Of a DNA stretch of 41,579 nucleotides, positions 16,625 through 25,633 are shown piece after piece (position 1 is the first letter of the stretch; each line of letters opens with the position of its first letter). The stretch comes from Clostridia bacterium (GTDB taxonomy: Bacteria > Bacillota > Clostridia > Oscillospirales > CAG-272), in the NCBI GenBank assembly GCA_017445085.1, contig JAFSUT010000026.1, positions 1 to 41,579 of the forward strand. Reading direction: 5' to 3'. The position numbers and the translations under genes are program-made. Below the pieces are notes generated by a model, which was not told where the DNA came from, ran no database searches, and worked only from the letters and a program-made list of their open reading frames with translations.

Positions 16625-16662
16625 TTGCGCAAGATACGTACATATTACGATAAGGAAAAACT

Positions 16663-18684
16663 ATGGAACAGGGATTTTTGCCGACCAACCGCGCGGAAAT
16701 GGAAGCGCGCGGCTGGGCGGACGTGGACTTTGTTTACGTGTGCGGCGACGCCTACGTCGATCACCCGTCATTTGGGGCGGCGATCATCACGCGTGTTCTT
16801 GAAGACGCGGGATTTCGCATCGGTTTTCTCGCACAGCCGGAGTACCGCACGGCGGACGCCTTTCGTACCTTTGGCAGACCGCGGCTCGGCTTTCTCGTCA
16901 GCGCGGGCAACATCGACTCGATGGTGGCGCACTACACCGCGGCAAAGAAAAAACGCTCGACCGACTATTATTCGCCCGGCGGCAGGATGGGACTGCGCCC
17001 CGACCGCGCGTGTATCGTCTATTCCAATCGGATCCGGCAGGCGTACGGCGACGTGCCGATCATTCTCGGCGGCATCGAGGCGTCGCTCCGCCGTTTTGCG
17101 CACTACGACTATTGGGACAACAAGGTGCGCCGCAGTATTCTCGTGGACAGCCGCGCGGATATGCTCACCTACGGTATGGGCGAAAAGATCCTGGTCGAGG
17201 TGGCAAAACTGCTTGACCGCGGCGTGCCGGTGAGAAAGATCCGCGACGTGCGCGGCACCGTTTTTCTCATCAAAGACGGCGAAAAAGTCCATTTTGACAG
17301 CGTGGAGACCTTTGACTACGACACGCTGAAAACCGATCGGCGAAAGTACGCCGAGGCGTACGGGATCCAGTACCGCAACCAGGACGCCATTTACGGCAAG
17401 GCGATCCTTGAGCGGTATGACGACAAGATCTTGGTGCAAAATCCGCCGATGCCGCCGCTTGAACGCGAGGAACTTGACGCGGTATACGCGCTCCCCTATA
17501 TGCGCACCTATCATCCGATGTATGAAAAGGACGGCGGCGTGCCCGCCATTGCCGAGGTACGTTTTTCCATCACGCACAATCGCGGCTGTTTCGGCGGCTG
17601 CAACTTCTGTGCGCTCGCCTTTCACCAGGGGCGCGCCGTGCGCTCGCGCAGTATCGAGTCGGTCGTGCGGGAGGCAAAACTCATTACCGAAATGCCGGAT
17701 TTTAAGGGTTATATCCACGACGTCGGCGGTCCGACCGCCAATTTCCGTTACGGCGCGTGCAAAAAGCAACTGAACGACGGCGCTTGCGCGGGCAGAAAGT
17801 GCCTCGCGCCCACGCCCTGCAAAAATCTCGTCGCCGATCACAGCGAGTATATCGAACTTTTGCGCGCCGTCGAGGCGCTCCCGAAAGTGAAAAAAGTCTT
17901 TATCCGCTCGGGCATCCGCTTTGACTATCTGCTCTGCGACAAGGACGATACCTTTTTCAAAAAACTCGTGCGCGACCACGTCAGCGGGCAACTCAAAGTC
18001 GCCCCCGAACATTGTGACGACCGCGTATTGCGAATGATGGGCAAGCCGCCCTTTTCGGTGTACGAAAAATTTCGCAAAAAGTATTTTGAATACTCCGCCG
18101 CGTGCGGCAAAGAGCAGTATCTCGTGCCCTATCTGATGAGCAGTCACCCCGGCTCCACGCTGGAAAGCGCGGTAGAACTTGCGCTCTGCCTCAAGGAGAT
18201 CGGCTACGCGCCCGAGCAGGTGCAGGACTACTATCCGACGCCCGGCACGCCGTCCACCGTGATGTACTATACGGGGATCAACCCGCTGGACGGCAAGGAA
18301 GTTTTCGTGCCGACCGATTATCACGAAAAACAACTCCAGCGCGCTCTCCTCCAATACAATCGCCCGGAAAACTACGACCTCGTCGTCGAGGCGCTGAAAA
18401 AGTGCGGGCGCGAGGATCTCATCGGGTTTGACGCGCATTGTCTCATCCGCCCGCGCGGCGTGCGGGCGCAGGGCAGGGGCGGCGTGCGCGGCAGGGGAAA
18501 CGGCAAGGCACCGCAAAATAGCCCCCAAAGAGGCGCACACGGCGGCGCGGCGCAGGGAAAGAAAGACCGCGCAAAACCGCAAAACCGCACGGGCGCCGCG
18601 GCAAAACCGCAAAAGCACAAAAATTCGGCGGCAAAACCGCAAAACCGTGCCGCGTGGGCAAAGCCGAAAGCAAAGAAAAAGTAA
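16663..18684 (+). CDS. YgiQ family radical SAM protein (UPF0313)
   Basis: This 673-residue protein starts MEQGFLPTNRAEMEARGWADVDFVYVCGDAYVDHPSFGAA with the family's N-terminal GDAYVDHPSF block. The radical SAM cluster is CFGGCNFC (C309, C313, C316), preceded by SITHNRGC. Later blocks such as HDVGGPTANFRYGAC, SGQLKVAPEHCDDRVLRMMGKP and QVQDYYPTPGTPSTVMYYTG match YgiQ. The substrate of the family is not known. Unlike short homologues, the last 80 residues are a low-complexity basic tail with repeated AKPQNR-like units. ATG at 16663 has AAGGA six bases upstream. The gene is monocistronic, with terminator 18721-18770 after it. Confidence 0.92.
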   Translation: MEQGFLPTNRAEMEARGWADVDFVYVCGDAYVDHPSFGAAIITRVLEDAGFRIGFLAQPEYRTADAFRTFGRPRLGFLVSAGNIDSMVAHYTAAKKKRSTDYYSPGGRMGLRPDRACIVYSNRIRQAYGDVPIILGGIEASLRRFAHYDYWDNKVRRSILVDSRADMLTYGMGEKILVEVAKLLDRGVPVRKIRDVRGTVFLIKDGEKVHFDSVETFDYDTLKTDRRKYAEAYGIQYRNQDAIYGKAILERYDDKILVQNPPMPPLEREELDAVYALPYMRTYHPMYEKDGGVPAIAEVRFSITHNRGCFGGCNFCALAFHQGRAVRSRSIESVVREAKLITEMPDFKGYIHDVGGPTANFRYGACKKQLNDGACAGRKCLAPTPCKNLVADHSEYIELLRAVEALPKVKKVFIRSGIRFDYLLCDKDDTFFKKLVRDHVSGQLKVAPEHCDDRVLRMMGKPPFSVYEKFRKKYFEYSAACGKEQYLVPYLMSSHPGSTLESAVELALCLKEIGYAPEQVQDYYPTPGTPSTVMYYTGINPLDGKEVFVPTDYHEKQLQRALLQYNRPENYDLVVEALKKCGREDLIGFDAHCLIRPRGVRAQGRGGVRGRGNGKAPQNSPQRGAHGGAAQGKKDRAKPQNRTGAAAKPQKHKNSAAKPQNRAAWAKPKAKKK

Positions 18685-18720
18685 AAACGGGAAAATCCGC
18701 ACGCAAAAGGCAAAAAGCAC

Positions 18721-18772
18721 AGCCATAGCAGAGTGAAAACTTTTCACAATGCTATGGCTGTTTTGTTTTATG
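18721..18772. terminator. Bidirectional terminator between convergent ygiQ-like gene and cysS
   Basis: AGCCATAGC (18721-18729) pairs with GCTATGGCT (18751-18759). An inner stem GTGAAAA/TTTTCAC (18733-18747) extends it. GTTTTGTTTTATG follows on the plus strand, and a CTTTTTGCC stretch on the minus side. The outer stem sequence and the T/A-rich following 50 bases resemble those at 8567-8661. Confidence 0.75.
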
Positions 18773-18820
18773 CTTCCGCTCCAAAAAGTTTTTGGTTTTT
18801 TTTGGAAAGGAACAAACAAT

Positions 18821-20227
18821 TTAATTTTGCCCGATCTTATACTTTGTGCCCTGCGCGGTATCTTCCAGCGTGACGCCTTTTTTGAGCAGTTCTGCGCGGA
18901 TGGCGTCCGCCTTGGCGTAGTCTTTGGCTTTCTTTGCGGCGGCACGCTCTGCGATCTTGGCTTCGATCTCGGCGATGAGGGCGTCGTCGCCGCGTTCTTC
19001 CTTCACAAAGCCGAGGAGGGTCGTCAGCTCGTCAAAGATCGCTTTGCCTGCCTCCACGGTTTCCGCCGAGGCGGCGTTTTTTACCAGCAAATTGAGTTCG
19101 CGGACGATGTCATAGAGGGCGGCGATCGCGTTTCCGGTATTGAGGTCGTCGTCCATCGCTTGGATAAACGCGTCCTTTGCCGCTTTGATATTGGCAAGCG
19201 CCTGTTCCTCGCCGTCGGCTTTTGCGTCGGCGGGCGCGTTTTTGAGATAGAACTCGGTGTCGGCGGCGCAGTTGAAGATGCGCTCAACGGCGGCTGCCGA
19301 CGCCTCGATGATCTCTTTGGAAAAGTTGATGGGGCTGCGGTAGTGCGCCGAGAGGATAAAGTGGCGGATCGGCATATAGCCGTACTGCTCGGCGATCTCG
19401 CGCACGGTAAAGAAGTTGCCGAGTGACTTGGACATCTTTTTGTTGTCGATGTTGATGTAGCCGTTGTGCATCCAATAGCGGGCAAACGGCGCGCCGTTGG
19501 CGCACTCGGACTGCGCGATCTCGTTTTCGTGGTGCGGGAAGGTCAGATCCTGTCCGCCGCAGTGGATATCGATCGTCTCTCCGAGGTATTTTTTGTTCAT
19601 TGCCGAGCACTCGATGTGCCAGCCCGGTCTGCCGGGACCCCACGGCGAGTCCCACGCGGGCTCACCGGGTTTTGCCCCTTTCCAGAGGGCAAAGTCCAGC
19701 GGATCTTCCTTGTGGAGCGAGACGTCGATGCGCGCGCCGGCTTCGAGGTCCTCGATCGGCATATGTGAGAGTTTGCCGTATTGTGCAAAGGCTTTGGTGC
19801 GGAAGTAAACGTCACCGTCCGCAGTGTAGGCAAAGCCTTTGTCCACGAGCTCGCTGACGATCTCGATGATCGTGTCGATGTTGTCGGTCGCCAGCGGATG
19901 TACGGTGGCGGGTCTTACGCCCAGCCCTTTGGCGTCGATGAAATACTCGTCGATGTAGCGCTTTGCGATCTCGTCGTAGGTCACGCCCTCTTCGTTTGCT
20001 TTTTTGATGACCTTGTCGTCGATGTCGGTAAAGTTTTGCACAAAGGTGACCTTGTAGCCGCGGTATTCGAGGTAGCGGCGGAGCATATCAAACACGACAA
20101 AGCAACGCGCGTTGCCGACGTGGAAAAAGTTGTAGACGGTCGGACCGCAGGCGTACATTTTGATCTCGCCGGGGGTCAGCGGTATGAGTTCTTCTTTTTT
20201 TCTCGTGAGCGTATTGTAGACTTGCAT
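18821..20227 (-). CDS. cysS: Cysteinyl-tRNA synthetase
   Basis: This 468-residue class I synthetase has MYACGPTVYNFFHVGNAR (zinc ligand C27 and the HIGH-like HVGN at 36-39), FVQNFTDIDDKVI, the GWHIECSAM block (with a zinc-ligand Cys), FPHHENEIAQSE and KMSKS near 264-268. The C-terminal domain with KKAKDYAKADAIRAELLKKGVTLEDTAQGTKYK is complete. It charges tRNA-Cys. The length is typical. The ATG lies two bases after the cysE stop, making a cysE-cysS pair, as in several Firmicutes. No T-box leader is present: the pair's promoter is only 30 bases upstream of cysE. Confidence 0.97.
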   Translation of the reverse strand: MQVYNTLTRKKEELIPLTPGEIKMYACGPTVYNFFHVGNARCFVVFDMLRRYLEYRGYKVTFVQNFTDIDDKVIKKANEEGVTYDEIAKRYIDEYFIDAKGLGVRPATVHPLATDNIDTIIEIVSELVDKGFAYTADGDVYFRTKAFAQYGKLSHMPIEDLEAGARIDVSLHKEDPLDFALWKGAKPGEPAWDSPWGPGRPGWHIECSAMNKKYLGETIDIHCGGQDLTFPHHENEIAQSECANGAPFARYWMHNGYINIDNKKMSKSLGNFFTVREIAEQYGYMPIRHFILSAHYRSPINFSKEIIEASAAAVERIFNCAADTEFYLKNAPADAKADGEEQALANIKAAKDAFIQAMDDDLNTGNAIAALYDIVRELNLLVKNAASAETVEAGKAIFDELTTLLGFVKEERGDDALIAEIEAKIAERAAAKKAKDYAKADAIRAELLKKGVTLEDTAQGTKYKIGQN

Positions 20228-20229
20228 GA

Positions 20230-20970
20230 TTATGACTGTTCCTCTCTTTCGGACTTGGTGTTGCTCCCGGACTTGCTTTGCGCAACTTCTTTTTCGAGTT
20301 CGTAGATGCGGCGTTCCAGGCGGCAGATCTCCTGCGCGACGGGGTCGGGGATATGGACGTGGTCGAGGTCGGGGACGCGCTGACCGGCGATGCGGACAAC
20401 GCGTGCGGGGACGCCGACGGCGGTGGCGTTTGCAGGTACTTCTTCAAGGACGACGGCATTGGAGGCGATCTTTGCGCCGTCGCCGACCTTAAAGGGTCCC
20501 AGCACTTTGGCGCCGCTGCCGATCATCACGCCGTTGCCGATGGTGGGGTGGCGTTTGCCGACGTGCTTGCCCGTACCGCCGAGCGTGACGCCCTGGTAGA
20601 GCGTGCAGTTGTCGCCGATCTCGGCGGTCTCGCCGATGACGACGCCGCTGCCGTGGTCGATGACCAGCCCCTTGCCGATCTTGGCGCCCGGGTGGATCTC
20701 AATGCCGGTGAGGAACCGTGCGCCCTGGCTGATGGCGCGCGCGCTGATCTTGTGTCCGCGCGTGTGCAGGGCGTGCGCCGCGCGATGTAGGATCACCGCG
20801 TGCAGTCCGGAATACAAAAGCAGCACTTCGGCGTCGCTCGTCGCGGCGGGGTCGCGGTCGCGGATGGCGGAGACGTCGTACTTTATATCGGCGGCGGCTT
20901 TTTTCAGTTTGCGTACCGCGCCGCCGACGTCCGGCAGCGTCAGCGTAAATTCGATTTGTTTTTCTTTCAT
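20230..20970 (-). CDS. cysE: Serine O-acetyltransferase
   Basis: This 246-residue protein carries the left-handed beta-helix hexapeptide repeats (EIHPGAKIGKGLVIDHGSGVVIGETAEIGDNCTLYQGVTLGGTGK, here cited by its blocks GIEIHPGAKIG, DHGSGVVIGE and YQGVTLGGTG) and RHPTIGNGVMIGSGAKVLG, all typical of CysE. It acetylates serine with acetyl-CoA for cysteine synthesis. The C-terminal 35 residues are a predicted short coiled coil (EICRLERRIYELEKEVAQ) and a polar tail. The start ATG follows CGGAGA. Its own promoter lies just after the rsgA stop, which links cysteine supply to the following cysS. Confidence 0.95.
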   Translation of the reverse strand: MKEKQIEFTLTLPDVGGAVRKLKKAAADIKYDVSAIRDRDPAATSDAEVLLLYSGLHAVILHRAAHALHTRGHKISARAISQGARFLTGIEIHPGAKIGKGLVIDHGSGVVIGETAEIGDNCTLYQGVTLGGTGKHVGKRHPTIGNGVMIGSGAKVLGPFKVGDGAKIASNAVVLEEVPANATAVGVPARVVRIAGQRVPDLDHVHIPDPVAQEICRLERRIYELEKEVAQSKSGSNTKSEREEQS

Positions 20971-20999
20971 AGATGTATATCTCCGTTGACTTTGCTCTT

Positions 21000-21028
21000 A
21001 TTATAAGCGCAATCTCAAAATTTGTAAA
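21000..21028 (-). promoter_or_regulatory. Promoter for cysE-cysS
   Basis: Minus strand TTTACA (21023-21028), 17 bases, perfect TATAAT (21000-21005), in the 60-base gap between rsgA and cysE. The leader is only about 25 bases, so no riboswitch or T-box fits. Confidence 0.7.
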
Positions 21029-21030
21029 GG

Positions 21031-21939
21031 TCAGTGCGGGATTTTTGTCCAGGCGTGTTTGTTTTTCAGCGTGTGGTAAAGACTTTTGTAACTCTCGTGG
21101 CGGGACGGCGCGATCTTTCCGTTTGCCACGGCGTCCACGATGGCGCAGCCCTCCTCGCACAGATGGGTGCAGTCCTTGTACCGACATCGCCCGAGATAGG
21201 GCGCAAACTCGGCAAAGGCGTCGGCAAGCGCGTCAAGATCCATAAAGTCAAAGCGCAAAAAATCCAGCATACTGAAGCCCGGTGTGTCGGCGATAAATCC
21301 GCCGCAGAGCGGAAAGAGTTCCACGTGGCGGGTGGTGTGCTTGCCGCGGCTGATCTTTTCGCTGATCTCGCCCGTGGTGAGCGAAAGGCGCGGGAACAGG
21401 CGGTTGAGCAGGGTGGATTTGCCGATGCCCGAGGCGCCGGCAAAGGCGGCGGTGTGACCGCGCAGCGCGTCTTCCAGCCAAAGGCGCAATGCCTTTGTCG
21501 CCTCTTCGTCGCCGTCCGCCAGCGTAAAGGCGGTAAAGCCGGCGCCGCGGTAGAGGGCGGCGAGTTCCTTTCCGACGTCGCGCGCAAGGTCGCACTTGGT
21601 GATGACAAACACCGGGGTGATGGCGTTGTGTGTGCAGATGACGCTGAGTTTATCCAGCGTTTCGAGGACGGGGGCCGGTTTTGCCGCCGCCGCGGTGATC
21701 AGCATATAGTCGAGGTTGGCAAGCGGCGGGCGGATGAGCAGATTTTTGCGCTCGGCGATGCGGTCGATATAATGCTCGCCGGTGTCCTCCAGCCGCAGCG
21801 TGACGTTGTCGCCGACCTGCGGCGAGATCCCGTCGTGGCGAAAGACGCCGCGCGCCCGCGCCGTATACGTCTCGCCCTCGCAAAGCACTTCATATTTGCC
21901 GCCGACCCCTTTGAGGATCTTTCCCTGGATATTCTGCAT
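21031..21939 (-). CDS. rsgA: Ribosome small-subunit-dependent GTPase RsgA
   Basis: This circularly permuted GTPase of about 302 residues has an OB-fold N-terminus (about 1-70), G4 motif TKCD near 115, then G1 GASGIGKS near 169, a RGKHTTRHVELF switch and G3 DTPGFS, and a C-terminal zinc knuckle (CRYKDCTHLCEEGC with C, C, H and C ligands). It checks late 30S assembly. The ATG at 21939 overlaps the kinase stop as TGATG. The GTG three bases earlier is an equally possible start. It is the last gene of the long yicC-led operon. rpe, usually next in Bacillus, is missing. Confidence 0.95.
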   Translation of the reverse strand: MQNIQGKILKGVGGKYEVLCEGETYTARARGVFRHDGISPQVGDNVTLRLEDTGEHYIDRIAERKNLLIRPPLANLDYMLITAAAAKPAPVLETLDKLSVICTHNAITPVFVITKCDLARDVGKELAALYRGAGFTAFTLADGDEEATKALRLWLEDALRGHTAAFAGASGIGKSTLLNRLFPRLSLTTGEISEKISRGKHTTRHVELFPLCGGFIADTPGFSMLDFLRFDFMDLDALADAFAEFAPYLGRCRYKDCTHLCEEGCAIVDAVANGKIAPSRHESYKSLYHTLKNKHAWTKIPH

Positions 21940-23780
21940 CACGGACGTTCCTTTTCGGCAAGCCAGCGGTCAAAGTCGTCGGTCTGCTTGGTCCCCGCCG
22001 TTTCTTTTGGCGTATCCTGCGCGTCCGAAAGGTCGGGCGCTTCGGTCTGCACGTCGGGCGGGGTATCGGCGTTTTCACTTTGCGCTGCGGTGGTCTCCGG
22101 CGGCAGCGTTTCTTCCTCGCTTTGCGCCGCGGTGGTTTCGGGCAATCCCCCCGAGATGACAAAGTTGATCTTTGTGATGCCGACCGGTACAACGCTGCCC
22201 GCGGCGGGAGATTGTTCCAAAATCACGCCTTTCGGCTCGCTTGACGGGATATAGCTGACGCTCCCGAGCCGCAGGTTGCTCTTGACGAGTTCGGCGTAGG
22301 CGCTGACGCTGTCACTGCCGGTAAAGGTGGGGACGACGGTGGTGGTCACTTCCTCCCCGCGGCTGACCGTGAGCAGGACGGTGCCGCCTGCCTCGATCGG
22401 CTTGCCGGCGGCGGGGACGGTGGAGACGATACAGCCGCTCGGCACGGTGTCGCTGTAGGTTTCTTCCACGCGCACGGTGTATCCGGCGTTGCGCAGATCC
22501 AGCTCCGCCTGGCGGCGGCTCGTGTACGTGTAGTCTTTCATCGTCTCGGTGCGCGCGCCGCCGGAGATATACAGATGCAGGTCGGCGATCTTTGTCCCCT
22601 TGATCCCCTTGCGCGTGACGCCGGCGTTTGGCTTTTGACTGAGGACGGTGCCCTCGGTCTCCTCTTTGTCGGGGAGATATTCGATATAGATGCGGAAATC
22701 GGTTTTGTCAAGTTCGGCGCGCAGGGCGTCGTCGTAGGTGCGCCCGACGTAGTCGTCCACCGTGACGGTGATCGTATTGTTGGCGCTCTCGCCGAAGAAC
22801 AGGCTGTTCAGCAGTACGCCGGCGCTGATGAGCGCCACGAGGAGAAAGGCGGAGACAACGCCCATGATCACCGGCAGCATGGGGATCTTGCCGCCGCCTG
22901 TCCGCTTTTGCGCGGATTTCTTTTGGCGAAAGACCACGCCGGGATTTTCTTTCACGCGGCGGAGCAGCTCGATCATCTGCGTGGCGGTCTGAAACCGCTT
23001 GTCCACGTCTTTTTCCATAGCAAAGAGGATGATCTGTTCCAGCCCCTCGGGGATATCCGGTCGGATCTTGCGCGGCGGCAGAGGCTCGTCGTTGATCTGC
23101 ATCAGCGCGACCGCCACAGGGGATTCGCCGTCAAACGGCAGTCTGCCCGTACACATCTCGTACATCATAACGCCCACCGAGTAGAGGTCGGCGCGGCGGT
23201 CGATGCTCTTTTTGCCCGCCGCCTGCTCGGGGCTGATATAGTAGACCGTACCGATGGCTTTGTCGGTGGCGGTCAGCGTCTTTGCGTCCGGGAGTTTGGC
23301 GATGCCGAAGTCGGTGACCTTGATCTGCCCGTTTTTCAGCAGCATAATATTTTGCGGCTTGATGTCGCGGTGGATGATGCCGCCGAGATGCGCGTGTTCC
23401 AGCGCGCGGAGGATCTGGATCGAGTAGGAGATCGTCTCGTCGGCGGAAAGCGCCCCTTTGCGCTCCATATAGTTTTTTAAGGTGATCCCGTCGAGGTATT
23501 CCATAACGATATACTTGTACTCGCCGTGCACCGATACGTCAAAGATCTTGACGATGTTGCTGTGCGAAAGCATCAGGACCGCCTTGGATTCGTTGATAAA
23601 GCGCTGTACCGAGATCGAGTCGGCGGCAAATTCATCTTTGAGGATCTTGACGGCGACGGGAATCTTTTTGAGCAGGTCTTCGGCTTCAAAGACCATCGCC
23701 ATACCGCCGATGCCGACCAGTCGTTTTAACTTGTAACGGTTGTCGAGGACAAGACCGATATAATTTTGATATGCGTCCAA
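21939..23780 (-). CDS. prkC: Membrane Ser/Thr protein kinase with three PASTA domains
   Basis: This 613-residue kinase has a P-loop GIGGM (23-27), K45 in VAVK, HRD (137-139), DFG (157-159) and GTVYYISPEQ. A juxtamembrane stretch leads to one membrane helix (about 299-324) and three PASTA modules outside the cell (about 335-405, 406-475, 476-545). A Thr/Ala/Glu/Pro-rich tail follows, with LPETTAAQSEEE then LPPETTAAQSEN. PASTA kinases sense muropeptides or lipid II and control wall growth and dormancy exit. The start is TTG (23778-23780) with AAGGGGG upstream, which overlaps the stop of prpC. The pair prpC-prkC is the usual phosphatase and kinase couple. Confidence 0.95.
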   Translation of the reverse strand: MDAYQNYIGLVLDNRYKLKRLVGIGGMAMVFEAEDLLKKIPVAVKILKDEFAADSISVQRFINESKAVLMLSHSNIVKIFDVSVHGEYKYIVMEYLDGITLKNYMERKGALSADETISYSIQILRALEHAHLGGIIHRDIKPQNIMLLKNGQIKVTDFGIAKLPDAKTLTATDKAIGTVYYISPEQAAGKKSIDRRADLYSVGVMMYEMCTGRLPFDGESPVAVALMQINDEPLPPRKIRPDIPEGLEQIILFAMEKDVDKRFQTATQMIELLRRVKENPGVVFRQKKSAQKRTGGGKIPMLPVIMGVVSAFLLVALISAGVLLNSLFFGESANNTITVTVDDYVGRTYDDALRAELDKTDFRIYIEYLPDKEETEGTVLSQKPNAGVTRKGIKGTKIADLHLYISGGARTETMKDYTYTSRRQAELDLRNAGYTVRVEETYSDTVPSGCIVSTVPAAGKPIEAGGTVLLTVSRGEEVTTTVVPTFTGSDSVSAYAELVKSNLRLGSVSYIPSSEPKGVILEQSPAAGSVVPVGITKINFVISGGLPETTAAQSEEETLPPETTAAQSENADTPPDVQTEAPDLSDAQDTPKETAGTKQTDDFDRWLAEKERP

Positions 23781-23793
23781 AATCTATGCCCCC

Positions 23794-24537
23794 TTACGCC
23801 GGATTTGCCGCGATCACGGTAATATTGTCGTTGCCGCCCGCCGCATTTGCGGCGTCGATCATGGCGCGGACAAGACTGTCCGGCGCCTTGTTTTTTGCGC
23901 GCAGTTTGACCATCTCCTGCGGCTCGACCGCGCCCGAAAGTCCGTCCGAGCAGAGGAGGAGCGTTTTGCGCTTGAACTGCGGTCGCAGCAAAACCGAAAC
24001 GTCCACGCCGACCGACGGCTCTACGCCGACGGCGCGGGTGATGATGTTTTTGTTTGGATTTGTGCGCGCTTCCTCGGGGGTGAGTTTGCCGAGATCCACG
24101 AGGTGCTGGACAAACGAGTGGTCGTGCGTCACCTGGAGGGCAACTTCTCTGTCGATGAGGTAGGCGCGGCTGTCGCCGACGTTGGCGATGTAGATCTTAT
24201 CGTCGGTACAGAGGGCGGCGACGAGCGTGGTCCCCATCCCTTTGTAGGCGGGGTTTTCGATGGCTTTGGTATAGACCGCAAAGTTTGCGCGGTCGGCGGC
24301 GGACGCCAGCGCCGCCTGGAGTGCGGCAGGCTCCGGTAAAACCGCCGTTTGAAAAAACGCATCAAAGTATGCTTCAAACTCGGCTTTTGCGGTGGAGGAG
24401 GCTTCCTCACCCGCCACGGCGCCGCCCATACCGTCAAAAACGGCAAGGAGGGTCGCGTTTCCATATTCTTTGGCGAGGTAACTGTCTTCGTTGTGTTCGC
24501 GTACCTTGCCAACGTCGGTCATGGCTGAAAAAATCAT
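23794..24537 (-). CDS. prpC: PP2C-type Ser/Thr protein phosphatase
   Basis: This 247-residue PPM phosphatase has the metal-binding motifs DVGKVREHNEDS, AVFDGMGG, NVGDSRAYL and LLCSDGLSG and the final GGNDNITVI block, all complete, so it should be active with Mn2+/Mg2+. It reverses phosphorylation by the adjacent PASTA kinase. The start overlaps the rlmN stop as ATGA, and the stop TAA is 13 bases before the kinase TTG. Confidence 0.96.
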   Translation of the reverse strand: MIFSAMTDVGKVREHNEDSYLAKEYGNATLLAVFDGMGGAVAGEEASSTAKAEFEAYFDAFFQTAVLPEPAALQAALASAADRANFAVYTKAIENPAYKGMGTTLVAALCTDDKIYIANVGDSRAYLIDREVALQVTHDHSFVQHLVDLGKLTPEEARTNPNKNIITRAVGVEPSVGVDVSVLLRPQFKRKTLLLCSDGLSGAVEPQEMVKLRAKNKAPDSLVRAMIDAANAAGGNDNITVIAANPA

Positions 24538-25604
24538 ACAGGCGTCCTTTCTTTGTTTTGCAGATTTGCGCGGCGGAGCTGTCCGCAGGAGGCGTTGATG
24601 TCCGGTCCCAGCGTGCGGCGGACCGTGGCGGTAAAACCGTTTTGTTCCAGCGTATCCGCAAAGGCGCGGACGCTCTCGCGGCTGCCCGCCGCAAACCCGG
24701 TCTCTCTTACGGGATTGACGGGGATCAGATTGATATGCAGCGCGTCGCCGCGGGCGAAATAGCGGCGGAGCGTGGCGGCAAGCGCCAGCGCGTCCCGCAC
24801 GGTGTCGTTTTTGCCCGAGATCAGGGTGTATTCCATCGACACGCGCCGTCCCGTGACGTCAAAGTAATGTTTGGCGGCGGACAGCAACTCGTCGATGCCG
24901 AACTTTTTGTTGACCGGCATGATGGCGGAGCGGGTCTCGTCGTTTGGCGCGTGGAGCGAGATCGAAAGCGTGATCTGCAGATCCTCCTTTTCGAGGGCGC
25001 GGATCTTATCCGCAAGTCCCGAGGTGGAGAGCGAAATATGTCTTGCGCCGATGCCGCCGCCGTCCGGCGAAGTGACGAGATGTAAAAATCTGACCGTGTT
25101 TTCGTAGTTGTCCAGCGGCTCGCCGATGCCCATCATGACCACGCCGTCGATGCGCTCGCCGATATCGCGCGCGGCGACTTCGATCTGTCCGAGCATCTCG
25201 GAGGCGGAAAGGTCGCGCACTTTGCCGCCGATGGTGGAGGCGCAGAATTTGCACCCCATACGGCAGCCGACCTGGGAGGAAATGCAAATGGTCGTGCCGT
25301 GGTGATAAAACATCACCACCGATTCCACGCACTGCCCGTCCGGAAACTCAAACAGATATTTCACCGTGCCGTCGATCGCGGAAACGTACTTTTCGGCGAT
25401 GCGCGGCAGGCCCGTATAGCAGGTGGTTTCCAGCGTATCTCGCAGGGCGCGCGGCAGGTTGGTCATCTCGGCAAAGTCACAGCCGCGGCGGATCCAGTCG
25501 TTGATCTGTTTTGCGCGGAATTTGCTTTGCCCGATGGAAACGATATAGGCTTCCATCTCGGAGAGCGTCATACCGCCGAGGTCGGTTTTATCCTGCAAAG
25601 TCAT
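24534..25604 (-). CDS. rlmN: Dual-specificity 23S rRNA A2503/tRNA A37 C2-methyltransferase RlmN
   Basis: This radical SAM protein of about 356 residues carries the cluster motif in CISSQVGCRMGCKFCAST (CX3CX2C), preceded by VMFYHHGTTI and followed by MMGIGEPLDNYENTVRFL. The end holds NGFTATVRRTLGPDINASCGQL, with the second catalytic cysteine. It adds methyl to C2 of adenosine. I chose the ATG at 25602-25604 because AAGGAGG lies just upstream and the family begins near here. A start at 25652 would add 16 residues and overlap rsmB. Confidence 0.94.
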   Translation of the reverse strand: MTLQDKTDLGGMTLSEMEAYIVSIGQSKFRAKQINDWIRRGCDFAEMTNLPRALRDTLETTCYTGLPRIAEKYVSAIDGTVKYLFEFPDGQCVESVVMFYHHGTTICISSQVGCRMGCKFCASTIGGKVRDLSASEMLGQIEVAARDIGERIDGVVMMGIGEPLDNYENTVRFLHLVTSPDGGGIGARHISLSTSGLADKIRALEKEDLQITLSISLHAPNDETRSAIMPVNKKFGIDELLSAAKHYFDVTGRRVSMEYTLISGKNDTVRDALALAATLRRYFARGDALHINLIPVNPVRETGFAAGSRESVRAFADTLEQNGFTATVRRTLGPDINASCGQLRRANLQNKERTPV

Positions 25605-25633
25605 TTGGCGGTGCGCCTCCTTTTCGTTTGGAT

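Noticed and set aside
16625..16656. Possible ygiQ promoter TTGCGC-15-TACGAT
   Set aside because: The spacer is too short and both boxes are weak, so I did not list it.
16768..18945. Minus-strand frame opposite the ygiQ-like gene
   Set aside because: Runs through the bidirectional terminator and is antisense to a conserved radical SAM gene.
20968..21030. T-box or other riboswitch ahead of cysE-cysS
   Set aside because: Only about 25 bases separate the likely transcript start from the cysE ATG.
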